From Trichothermofontia sp037445115 (GTDB taxonomy: Bacteria > Cyanobacteriota > Cyanobacteriia > B231): 64,000 nt of DNA. Shown here in pieces: positions 52,972 to 61,009 of the stretch. The position numbers were made by a program, and so were the translations under genes. The notes below the pieces were generated by a model. The model saw nothing but the letters and a program-made list of their open reading frames with translations. It did no database searches and was not told the DNA's origin. Every line of letters begins with the position of its first letter. Position 1 is the stretch's first letter. The stretch is from positions 1 through 64,000 of the forward strand of contig JBBILC010000004.1 in NCBI GenBank assembly GCA_037445115.1, in the 5' to 3' direction.

Positions 52972-54045
52972 CTAATGGACGGCTCCCCGCAGGGCTTCGG
53001 CATCGATCGGCTTGATGAAATACAGTTTGACTAAATCGCCGAGGATACCCAGGATAAGCGGTAACTTTTGGAGAAACTTGATCGAGGCGGGTTTGTCACT
53101 CGCTCCGATGGCCTGAATCTTAAGGTTCCGTTCGGCACAGCGCTCCATCCGAGAGAAGAATTCGGGATGATCCACATCCAAAATCGTCGGAAAGGCACGG
53201 GCAGAGGTATTGTTGGTCTCGCGAATCACCTGGCGATCGAATTCGGTGGGATCAAGACCCAGGCTGTAATAGAAATTAGCCCGCTCATGGACTGTCAAGC
53301 TATGGGTGGCAAAAACCGACAGTAGAAAGAAGCGACTCCACAGGCGCGATTGCCAGGTTTGCCAGAGTTCTGGTTGCGATCGCAGCAATGCCTTGAAAAT
53401 ATCACCGTGGCGGTTTTCATCCTGGCACCAACTTTCAAAATACTTGAACAGGGGATGGAACTGGTTTTCGGGGTGCTTCTCCAGGTGGCGATAAATAATG
53501 ATATAGCGCCAGTAGCCGATCTTTTCCGACAGGTAAACCGTGTATAGTACCCAGGGAATGGGGAAAAAGGTATAGGTGCGATTCTTGGTCAGCTTGGCCA
53601 AATCCAGCGAGATATTAAAATCCGCCATCGTCTTATTCAGAAACCCGGCATGGCGGGCCTCATCCCGTGCCATCAGGTGGAAAATTTCCGCCAGCAATGG
53701 ATTCTGAGCCTTGATACGACGCGAGAGTTCTTTAAACAAGAGGAAACCGGAAAACTCCGACACACAGGAGCGTTCTAGATAGTCGATGAAGGCTTGACGA
53801 TCGTCTGCGCTCAGATGATCCCACGACTGTTGAAAGCTGTCATCCCGCACAAAATGGTGGCGGTTATAGTCGGCCCGCATCTCCGTGAGCATGGCCTGCA
53901 ATTCCTGCTCCTGGGCCGAGAGGTCGAGGGTCGCCGCTGCCTCAAAGTCGGTGATGTAGAACCGAGGCGTGAGCACCGACTCCTGCATGGTAGCCTTTTG
54001 CACCGGCAGGGACGCTGACTCTGGCGTAGACAGAACGTTGACCAT
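52972..54045 (-). CDS. acsF: Mg-protoporphyrin IX monomethyl ester oxidative cyclase AcsF
   Basis: A 357-residue diiron enzyme of the aerobic chlorophyll pathway; it forms the isocyclic ring to give protochlorophyllide, using O2. The two ExxH motifs are at E129-H132 (RDEARHAG) and E210-H213 (QDENRHGD). FTRNRTYTFFPIPW-like residues (KNRTYTFFPIPWVLYTVYLS) are characteristic. The ATG at 54045 is used; M20 is an alternative. A 16-bp palindrome shared with the nitronate monooxygenase gene lies 31 bp upstream. Many cyanobacteria have two acsF copies with different oxygen responses; which one this is cannot be read here. Confidence 0.95.
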   Translation of the reverse strand: MVNVLSTPESASLPVQKATMQESVLTPRFYITDFEAAATLDLSAQEQELQAMLTEMRADYNRHHFVRDDSFQQSWDHLSADDRQAFIDYLERSCVSEFSGFLLFKELSRRIKAQNPLLAEIFHLMARDEARHAGFLNKTMADFNISLDLAKLTKNRTYTFFPIPWVLYTVYLSEKIGYWRYIIIYRHLEKHPENQFHPLFKYFESWCQDENRHGDIFKALLRSQPELWQTWQSRLWSRFFLLSVFATHSLTVHERANFYYSLGLDPTEFDRQVIRETNNTSARAFPTILDVDHPEFFSRMERCAERNLKIQAIGASDKPASIKFLQKLPLILGILGDLVKLYFIKPIDAEALRGAVH

Positions 54046-54075
54046 AGGGACTCCGCTTCCTAGCTAAATAGCTTA

Positions 54076-54091
54076 ATAACTGTTTAGTTAT
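54076..54091 (-). promoter_or_regulatory. 16-bp palindromic operator candidate ahead of acsF
   Basis: ATAACT-GTTT-AGTTAT is identical to the site at 25528-25543. On the gene's strand TTGACA (54127-54122) with AAAGAT (54104-54099) at 17 bp spacing, or TAGTAT (54099-54094), could be the core promoter, so the site lies at or just after the -10 element. This is where a repressor would act. Confidence 0.65.
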
Positions 54092-54191
54092 AAATACTAT
54101 CTTTAAGAGTCTCTGGGCAACTGTCAAGGGAGTATTAATACTTAAAAATGGCAAATTCGCGCATAAGTCCCTCCTGGAAAATCTGAACCGA

Positions 54192-54628
54192 TCAACCTTT
54201 GCTTAAATTTAAAACTTTAAAACTGGCCAATAGCTGCACATAGGCGAAAACCTGCCGCCGTTCTGGTTCAGATTCTAGCTGGTGTAACCGCTGGGTAATC
54301 TCGCTCAACCACTGCTCTAGGTTGGTCCGACTCACCAACGCCGCAAAGGGCACAATGGCCGGATCGGCGAGCAAGGGTTGGGGTCCTACGCCTAAAGGCA
54401 AAGTTCCTGGTAGTGATGGACTATCCCCTCTAAGGCAAAGCAGGTTTCAAGTACCGTGTCTGGGGAGGGGGCAATTAGGAGCACCCCCACCTGGGTAATG
54501 GGCAACCGATAGCGACGGTAGAGGCGCACCCAATAGTTCAGCATTCGTAGGGGCCAAGGGGGTGATTCGAGGCGGGTTTGAAACTCCAAGTGCCCCAGTT
54601 TAGCCCATGTCGATCGCGATCGCACCAA
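54192..54628 (-). pseudogene. Degenerate Rpn-family (PD-(D/E)XK) nuclease
   Basis: Two adjacent minus-strand frames together resemble the C-terminal two thirds of cyanobacterial Rpn-type recombination-promoting nucleases. The first (54628-54392) has LGHLEFQTRLESPPWPLRML, with the E-x-Q core of the nuclease motif, and YRRYRLPITQVGVLL. The second (54401-54192) has LLADPAIVPFAALVSRTNLE and FAYVQLLASFKVLNL. They are separated by two in-frame stops and a frame change near 54390-54400. The N-terminal ~60 residues are missing because pnp begins just beyond. It is likely dead. Confidence 0.7.
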
Positions 54629-54722
54629 CCCCGTGCGACAGTCCTAGAACATCAATGTTAGGATTGCCACAGATACCGAAGAAGTTGTAAATAGACGACG
54701 TAAGAAGAAGGAAACGTAAGGC

Positions 54723-56867
54723 ATGAAAGAAATAGAGAAGTCGATATCCTTTGATGGTAGGGATATTCGGCTCCTGGTCGGCTTGCTTGCACCCCAAGCA
54801 GGCGGTTCGGTTCTAGTACAGTCGGGCGATACAGCCGTTTTGGTCACGGCAACCCGCGCAGGGTCGCGAGAAGGGATTGATTTTCTACCACTGGTCGTGG
54901 ACTACGAAGAACGGCTTTACGCGGCTGGACGCATTCCCGGCGGCTTTCTGCGGCGCGAGGGCAGACCCCCCGAGAAGGCGATTCTCACGGGACGGCTGAT
55001 CGATCGCCCCATCCGTCCCCTCTTCCCCAGTTGGCTGCGGGATGATATTCAGATTGTCGCCACCACGCTTTCGATGGATGAGAAGGTACCGCCCGATGTG
55101 CTGGCTGCCACCGGGGCTTCGATCGCCACGTTACTGGCGGGCATTCCCTTCTACGGGCCAATGGCGGCGGTACGGGTGGGTCTGGTCGGGGATGACTTTA
55201 TCATCAACCCCACCTATCGGGAAATTGAGATCGGGGATTTAGATCTCATCGTCGCTAGTTCCCCGGCAGGGATCATCATGGTCGAGGCTGGCGCAAACCA
55301 ACTCCCAGAGCAAGACATCATCGAGGCGATCGACTTTGGCCACGAAACCGCCCTAGAGCTAATCCAGGCCCAACGGGACCTGCTGGCGGAATTGGGGATT
55401 GAACCGGTCGTCCCGGAACCGCCCGTCCGCGATCTCACCCTGGACACCTTTGTGCGCGATCGCGCCAGCGAATCGATTCAGACTGTTTTAGCCCGGTTTG
55501 AACCAGATAAGCACGTCCGCGATGCGGCTCTGGATGAAATTAAGGACAAAGTGGCAGCAGCGATCGCCGAATTGCCTGAGACTGATCCGGTCCAGACGAT
55601 CGCCACAGCCGATCCCAAGGCCCTCAGCCAAGTATTCAAAAACCTGACCAAGGAGATCATGCGGCGGCAGGTCATAGAAGCAGGCGTGCGGGTGGATGGT
55701 CGCAAGTTGGATGAGGTGCGGCCCATCTCGTGCCGAGTGGGTATCCTGCCGAGCCGGGTACACGGGAGTGGCCTCTTTAACCGGGGCCTGACCCAGGTGA
55801 TGTCCCTGGCCACCTTGGGTACCGCTGGCGACGCCCAGGAACTGGACGATCTCCACCCCGATGAGCAAAAACGCTACCTGCACCACTACAACTTCCCACC
55901 CTTCTCGGTTGGGGAGGTACGCCCCATGCGATCGCCCGGTCGGCGGGAAATCGGCCACGGTGCCCTGGCGGAACGTGCCCTGGTGCCGGTCCTGCCCCCC
56001 AAGGCTGATTTTCCCTACGTGATTCGGGTGGTGTCGGAAGTGTTGTCCTCCGATGGTTCCACCTCAATGGGGTCGGTCTGTGGCTCCACCCTGGCGCTGA
56101 TGGATGCCGGGGTGCCGATCGTCAAACCGGTGAGCGGCACAGCAATGGGCCTGATCAAGGAAGGCGATGAGGTGCGGATTCTCACGGACATCCAGAGCAT
56201 TGAAGACTTCTTGGGCGACATGGACTTCAAGGTGGCGGGGACCGATACCGGGGTAACCGCCCTGCAAATGGACATGAAAATCCAGGGGCTACCCATCGCC
56301 ACGATCGCCGAGGCCATCCGTCAAGCGCGTCCGGCCCGGATGCATATCCTGGAACAAATGCTCAAGACGATCGAGCAGCCCAAGCCGCAACTGTCGCCCT
56401 TCGCGCCGCGCCTGCTGACCCTCAAGATCGACCCCGACATGATCGGCCTGCTGATCGGTCCCGGCGGCAAGACGGTGAAGGGCATTACCGAAAGTACCGG
56501 GGCCAAGATCGACATCGAAGACGACGGCACGGTGATGATCTCCGCCACCGATGGTGAAAAGGCCAAGAAAGCCCGCAGTATTATCCAGGGCCTTACCCGC
56601 AAGCTCAATACGGGGGATGTCTATGCCGGACGGGTGACCCGGATTATCCCGATCGGGGCCTTTGTCGAGCTACTCCCCGGCAAGGAAGGCATGATCCACA
56701 TCTCGCAACTGGCCGACTACCGCGTTGGTAAGGTCGAAGATGAAGTGGCCGTCGGCGATGAAGTCGTGGTCAAGATCCGGGAAATTGATTCCCGTGGTCG
56801 CGTTAACCTTACCCGTTTGGGGATTCACCCCGACGAGGCGGCAGCGGCACGGCAGGCAAGTCAGTAG
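54723..56867 (+). CDS. pnp: Polyribonucleotide nucleotidyltransferase
   Basis: This 714-residue protein degrades RNA 3'-5' with phosphate and, in cyanobacteria, also makes poly(A)-rich tails. Two RNase PH domains (about 1-220 and 320-545; FLRREGRPPEKAILTGRLID in the first, GRREIGHGALAERALVPVLP in the second) flank a helical linker. A KH domain (MIGLLIGPGGKTVKGITEST) and an S1 domain (YAGRVTRIIPIGAFVELLPG) end it. The final 59 bases overlap the convergent PP2C gene. Confidence 0.97.
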   Translation: MKEIEKSISFDGRDIRLLVGLLAPQAGGSVLVQSGDTAVLVTATRAGSREGIDFLPLVVDYEERLYAAGRIPGGFLRREGRPPEKAILTGRLIDRPIRPLFPSWLRDDIQIVATTLSMDEKVPPDVLAATGASIATLLAGIPFYGPMAAVRVGLVGDDFIINPTYREIEIGDLDLIVASSPAGIIMVEAGANQLPEQDIIEAIDFGHETALELIQAQRDLLAELGIEPVVPEPPVRDLTLDTFVRDRASESIQTVLARFEPDKHVRDAALDEIKDKVAAAIAELPETDPVQTIATADPKALSQVFKNLTKEIMRRQVIEAGVRVDGRKLDEVRPISCRVGILPSRVHGSGLFNRGLTQVMSLATLGTAGDAQELDDLHPDEQKRYLHHYNFPPFSVGEVRPMRSPGRREIGHGALAERALVPVLPPKADFPYVIRVVSEVLSSDGSTSMGSVCGSTLALMDAGVPIVKPVSGTAMGLIKEGDEVRILTDIQSIEDFLGDMDFKVAGTDTGVTALQMDMKIQGLPIATIAEAIRQARPARMHILEQMLKTIEQPKPQLSPFAPRLLTLKIDPDMIGLLIGPGGKTVKGITESTGAKIDIEDDGTVMISATDGEKAKKARSIIQGLTRKLNTGDVYAGRVTRIIPIGAFVELLPGKEGMIHISQLADYRVGKVEDEVAVGDEVVVKIREIDSRGRVNLTRLGIHPDEAAAARQASQ

Positions 56868-59283
56868 CCCCCCCCGGTTCCGCCGTTGGCGCAGAGGAGG
56901 GGCACCCTGGGTCCAAACTCCCGGACAACCCGGTTATCCCCTCCCAGGGTTGTTGGTTGGCCGTCAATCGCAGCCAACCCTGTTCACCAACCTGGACGGT
57001 GGCGATCGGGACAAGGGGCGTTGCCGTTCCTGCCCCTACCACTGGGGTATCGGGTAACCCGCACACCCGCACCTGGACCCACGTTTGATCGGGTAGCAAT
57101 GTCTGTTGCCGGAGGAGGAGAAGTTGGCTTCCCCGTGGCAGTTGTTGGGCCATATCGGCGGCAGTTGTGACCTCCAGGGTGGGATCAGGGGTGGGCCAGA
57201 GGAGCAGCGCGGTTTGCAGGGTAACTATTTGCCCGATCGTCACCGTCGCCGCCGGGGACGGACGATCGCTCGGCGTCGGGCTAGGGACCATAGGAGCCGG
57301 ATTGAGGGGGACGGAGGTTGGTTCGGGCGACGCGGGCGTAGTGCTTGGGATAGGCATTCTCCACGGGGATAACCCAAGGCTGTGCCATAGCCATAATCCG
57401 CCTAGCCCCAGGACGAGGGCCATCCCGCCCAACCATACCCCTAGACGTAACGGCGATCGCCCGCGATCGATTGGCGGTGCGCCAAGAATTTCCGTGCGAA
57501 TACTCGGTGTGACCGTTTCTGCCAAGGCCACCAGACTTTCTGCCTCCAGTTGGGTGGGGGCATCCGGCAAACTCGGCGCGGGGGTCAGGCGGGCCAGGAG
57601 AGTTTGGGCATCCACCGCCACCGCTGGCATTTGCGCCACCTGGTAGGCCATCAGGGCCACCGTCACATTATCATGCCCATTCCAATGGTTGGCGAGGGCC
57701 ACTAGCCGCTGACTCACCGTGGCCAGATCGCGGCGTTCCGTCAACACTGGCAACACTTCCGTTTGCCAAAACTGCTCCACCCGATCGTTATCACTCAGGC
57801 CATCGGAGCACAGGAGTAATACACAATCCTCATCAATCACCCAGCGATCGACCGTCGGGAATAACTGCTGGGCGGGTCCCATCCCCACTGCCTGAACCAG
57901 GGCACCACTGATTGACCCCTGGATCGACTCGCGGTAGAGGCAATACCCCAAACGCACATCCCGCGAGGCAATATCATCATCGAGGGTGATTTGATGACAC
58001 CCCTGGCGGGTCATCCAGTACAGGCGGCTATCCCCCACATGGGTGACATACACCTCATGGTGATTCGCGAGGGCCATCACCAGGGTTGTTCCCATCCGTT
58101 GCCGTTCCTGGCGGTGTTCATCATTATTACGCTGGTTAATGGCGTCATTGGCCGCATAGACCGCCTGCTCCAGACCGGTCGCTAACCGTTGTGGGTTCCA
58201 GAGCGGTCGGTTCAGGGGCAGTTGCGTGATGCGGGCTGGCAAGGTGGCGATCGCCAATCCCGAAGCTACACTCCCCCCCTCATGGCCCCCCAAGCCATCA
58301 CAGACGATCGCCAGAGGCAACTGGGTTTGCACCTTCACTTTGCCTGGGGAAGTGGTGGGTGGATAGCAAGCGTCCTCATTACGCTCACGACTAGGACCCC
58401 GATCGGTTTGGGTAGCAATTTGCACCGATCGCTCGCTCACCCCCTGTTTTTCAAGGGCTTCACGATACAGTTGATAGTATTGAAATAGGGCTTGGTCCAG
58501 CCAAAGGGCCAGGTAGTCCGCATTGGGTACCTGCTGTTGCTGCAATTGCTCCCATAGATAGGAGAGGAAGGGATGCAGGACGGGTTGGGTATCTGTTAAC
58601 CATGCCTGCCAACAGTAGCCCAACTGTACCAGGTTAGGGGATGACGCGGGATGATCGCGATCGTCGAGGGACTTTGCGGTGGCATCGAACTTAAGTTCCA
58701 GTAACCGCACCCAGGGACCTTCAACCCGCACTAAATCCGGATCAAGGAGGCTAGAGACCACCCCCTCCCGCTGGAACGGCGACCAAAGTCGAGCTATCTG
58801 CCACAGCCAGTTTAATTGGCGCAGGGCCGAAGCCCGGGGCCAAGCCTCCCGTAGGGAAGGCAGCAAGGGCGAACCGGAACCCGCCGCCGCTGGGACGACT
58901 AACTGGCTCTGATCCAGGGGGGCTTGCTCAAGCAAAACGATCGCCTGCATCGTTTTTTCCGGCAAATAGAGCAAGCCATAGGGTTGGGGGATGTGTAATC
59001 GCCAGGGAATCAGACTGAGGTAGGCAGCCAGTTCGTTCGAGATCTCAGGCGGCATCGCAGGCAAGCGGTGCGGTTGGGTATCGAGCACCACCTGCCCCTG
59101 AATGTGGACATAGCGATCGCCCAGGATCGCCCCTGGTGCATAACTAGCCACCACCGAGTCCAAGGCCCAAAGATACCGCTTGACCAGAGGGGTTTGGCAC
59201 TGTTGACAGAAGGAGTGATCAACCGGGTTCAGTGCCTGACACTGGGGATTTACACAGGAAATATTAATTGCAGCCTTATCCAT
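56809..59283 (-). CDS. PP2C-type serine/threonine phosphatase with zinc ribbon and membrane anchor
   Basis: The ATG at 59283 gives 824 residues. The N-terminus is a zinc ribbon (CVNPQCQALNPVDHSFCQQC, about 9-28). A protein-kinase-like or regulatory part spans about 40-280. The PP2C domain (about 285-550) has TDRGPSRERNED, VCDGLGGHEGGSVASGLAIA, THVGDSRLYWM and LLCSDGLSDND with the metal-binding Asp residues, then HDNVTVALM. One hydrophobic helix (about 615-635) leads to a Pro/Ser-rich stretch and a C-terminal beta-rich domain (about 680-800), probably outside the membrane. Targets unknown. A longer frame to 59469 consists of a 9-bp repeat and is rejected. The 3' end overlaps pnp by 59 bp. Confidence 0.88.
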   Translation of the reverse strand: MDKAAINISCVNPQCQALNPVDHSFCQQCQTPLVKRYLWALDSVVASYAPGAILGDRYVHIQGQVVLDTQPHRLPAMPPEISNELAAYLSLIPWRLHIPQPYGLLYLPEKTMQAIVLLEQAPLDQSQLVVPAAAGSGSPLLPSLREAWPRASALRQLNWLWQIARLWSPFQREGVVSSLLDPDLVRVEGPWVRLLELKFDATAKSLDDRDHPASSPNLVQLGYCWQAWLTDTQPVLHPFLSYLWEQLQQQQVPNADYLALWLDQALFQYYQLYREALEKQGVSERSVQIATQTDRGPSRERNEDACYPPTTSPGKVKVQTQLPLAIVCDGLGGHEGGSVASGLAIATLPARITQLPLNRPLWNPQRLATGLEQAVYAANDAINQRNNDEHRQERQRMGTTLVMALANHHEVYVTHVGDSRLYWMTRQGCHQITLDDDIASRDVRLGYCLYRESIQGSISGALVQAVGMGPAQQLFPTVDRWVIDEDCVLLLCSDGLSDNDRVEQFWQTEVLPVLTERRDLATVSQRLVALANHWNGHDNVTVALMAYQVAQMPAVAVDAQTLLARLTPAPSLPDAPTQLEAESLVALAETVTPSIRTEILGAPPIDRGRSPLRLGVWLGGMALVLGLGGLWLWHSLGLSPWRMPIPSTTPASPEPTSVPLNPAPMVPSPTPSDRPSPAATVTIGQIVTLQTALLLWPTPDPTLEVTTAADMAQQLPRGSQLLLLRQQTLLPDQTWVQVRVCGLPDTPVVGAGTATPLVPIATVQVGEQGWLRLTANQQPWEGITGLSGSLDPGCPSSAPTAEPGGATDLPAVPLPPRRGESPNG

Positions 59284-59311
59284 GCCCAAAACTGACGAGG
59301 GTATTCTTCCG

Positions 59312-59349
59312 TAATGCCATTGATGCCATTGATGCCATTGATGCCATTT
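59312..59349. repeat. 9-bp tandem repeat, four copies
   Basis: TGATGCCAT (registered as ATGCCATTG) is repeated about four times without mismatch between 59313 and 59348, 30-66 bp upstream of the PP2C start on the minus strand. It is therefore in the probable 5' untranslated leader. Confidence 0.8.
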
Positions 59350-59519
59350 TGTTAAGTTAACAGAAGCCCGACCTGCTAGCGCAGTGGTGCCCCCTCCCTG
59401 GCGAGCTTCTTCCGTAACGTGGGGGTGAACGTATGCTAAAACCGGGCAAATTGTCCGCCCATTGGACAAGAAACGTTACAATTTCCCCGCCACATTTCTA
59501 TAGCGTTGTACAGTCAGAA

Positions 59520-59770
59520 AGATCTTCCCTCCGGCTAAAGCCAGGAGCGATACCTGCGATTGGGCTAGCACTCTGTCAGCCGTAAGCTGCCGGGTTGCCG
59601 ATCGGCGCTAAGATCCTTCGACAACGCTCTCAGGGTAACCGGGACTTATCCGTTTCTCCTAGGGAGACACGGCGCGAATGGGCTGAGCAGGTCGAGAACA
59701 CCCACTTTAGGATTGACGCTGCACGCGTCACCGGACTACAGAAAGGAAGGCAGTTGGGTATCCCTAAACT
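59520..59770. other. Possible structured RNA region
   Basis: The stretch is more GC-rich than the flanks and shows a hairpin CCGTTTCTCC (59650-59659) with GGAGACACGG (59663-59672), nine of ten positions paired, plus AGCCAGGAG..CCTGC near 59542. No known RNA family could be matched. It could be a small RNA or a leader. Confidence 0.3.
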
Positions 59771-59784
59771 CCGATCTAGACGTG

Positions 59785-59805
59785 ATTAAGAATTAAGAAT
59801 TAACT
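59785..59805. repeat. Heptamer tandem repeat
   Basis: ATTAAGA is repeated twice and followed by ATTAACT (59785-59805). The unit length of seven resembles the STRR arrays elsewhere in the window. Confidence 0.55.
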
Positions 59806-59815
59806 AAAAGAAATC

Positions 59816-59842
59816 TTGCATAATTACTTCACTTTCTATACT
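59816..59842 (+). promoter_or_regulatory. Candidate promoter of the TPR protein gene
   Basis: TTGCAT (59816-59821) and TATACT (59837-59842) are 15 bp apart, in AT-rich DNA 52 bp before the start codon. Spacing is short; assigned by eye. Confidence 0.35.
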
Positions 59843-59893
59843 CAAGGTGAAGATTAGCCTCATTGTTAGCCGTTAACGACCCCATCACTTGCT

Positions 59894-61009
59894 ATGCCTA
59901 CAAAAAACTCTCGTCTTAAAGTCACACCGCCACCGGCTGAAACGCCATCCAGTCAGAATGGCACCGAGATGGATAATTCCAACCTGGATAGTTCCAATCT
60001 GGACAGTTCCAACCTAGATAGTTCCAGCCTAGAGGATTCGCTGGCGGAAACCCAGCGCGACTCTACCCGTGTTGACCGTAGCCCTAATGGCGAGGTGGCG
60101 CTGGGATTGGCTAGTCTAGACCCGCTTGTAGCCGCTGCGCCGAGGGACGCCGAGGTGGATATTGCCGCCCAAGCGGCCCACTGGTCCCACCAAGGGGATG
60201 TGCAACGGCGGGCACGCGACCTCGAAGCGGCGATCGCTAGCTACGATCGCGCCCTCGAACTGGATGCTGCCAACTATTGGGCTTGGTACCACCGGGGCAG
60301 CGTTCTGGAAGATCTGGAGCGCTATGAAGAAGCGGTCGATAGCTACAGCAATGCCATTACGGAGCGCCCCAACGATTATTGGGCCTGGTATCAGCGGGGG
60401 AATTGCCTGGATCACTTGCAACGCTTTGAGGCGGCGATCGACAGTTACGATCGGGCGATCGAGCTACGGCCCAACGACTATTGGGCCTGGTATCGCCGCG
60501 CTAACGTACTGCGCCATGCCGAACGCCATGCGGAAGCCGTTGCCAGTTACGATCGTGCCCTCGAAATTCGGCCCGGTGACTTCTGGAGTTGGTACCGGCG
60601 CGGTCACACCCTGCGGCAAGCACGGCACTATAACGAAGCGGTCAGCAGCTATCAGGAGGCCCTAGCCCTACGGCCCGAACAGGCGGATGTCTGGTATGCC
60701 CTCGCCAGTTGCTATGCCCATCAACGCCAGGTGGATCAGGCGATCGCCTGCCTGCGGGAGGCGTTGCGGTGGGGAGATGAGGACTACCGGGATCAGGCTT
60801 CTGGAGATGCCCATTTTAGTAGTATTCGGCGGCGGAAGCAGTTCCAGGCATTTCTCAAGGAGCCGGAATTGATCGCGGCGGCGGATCTGGCCGCTTCAGA
60901 ATCCGCCGGGGCAACAGCGGCACCAGATGCGGATACCGAAGCGACGGCGGCACCCCAGGCGGAGCGCAATGGGCAGGGGCCGACGGATACCCATAACGCC
61001 GCCGAATAA
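59894..61009 (+). CDS. TPR-repeat protein with NLDSS repeats at the N-terminus
   Basis: A 371-residue protein. Residues about 28-50 are a short repeat of NLDSS units (SNLDSSNLDSSNLDSSSLED). About six TPR motifs follow (about 98-300); each has an AxxxYDRALEL..DYWAWYxRG pattern, the last ones YNEAVSSYQEALALRPEQAD and VDQAIACLREALRWG. The C-terminus is Ala/Thr-rich. It is a probable protein-protein scaffold. The stop codon overlaps the msrP start by one base (TAATG), so the two are likely translated together; it could be a partner of that periplasmic enzyme, although it has no signal peptide. Confidence 0.88.
   Translation: MPTKNSRLKVTPPPAETPSSQNGTEMDNSNLDSSNLDSSNLDSSSLEDSLAETQRDSTRVDRSPNGEVALGLASLDPLVAAAPRDAEVDIAAQAAHWSHQGDVQRRARDLEAAIASYDRALELDAANYWAWYHRGSVLEDLERYEEAVDSYSNAITERPNDYWAWYQRGNCLDHLQRFEAAIDSYDRAIELRPNDYWAWYRRANVLRHAERHAEAVASYDRALEIRPGDFWSWYRRGHTLRQARHYNEAVSSYQEALALRPEQADVWYALASCYAHQRQVDQAIACLREALRWGDEDYRDQASGDAHFSSIRRRKQFQAFLKEPELIAAADLAASESAGATAAPDADTEATAAPQAERNGQGPTDTHNAAE
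59970..60037 (+). repeat. 15-bp coding repeat (NLDSS)
   Basis: Units like TCCAACCTGGATAGT occur about four times with small changes in the 5' part of the TPR gene. Reading-frame length is preserved, so unit number could vary without disrupting the protein. Confidence 0.75.

Larger units (their letters stand above)
59284..59893. other. Divergent intergenic region, 610 bp, repeats and possible structured RNA
   Basis: No gene is supported. It contains a 9-bp tandem repeat near the PP2C start, a GC-rich stretch (about 59520-59770) with a ten-base-pair imperfect hairpin, a heptamer array and a promoter candidate for the TPR gene. Confidence 0.55.

Noticed and set aside
59284..59469. N-terminal extension of the PP2C protein (WHQWHQWHQWHY)
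   Set aside because: It is only a translation of the 9-bp tandem repeat; the zinc ribbon begins right after the ATG at 59283.
59535..59570. Cobalamin riboswitch, because of AGCCAGGAG..CCTGC
   Set aside because: The B12 box is interrupted and the upstream conserved parts (GCCACTG, GGGAA..CCGGTG) are missing.
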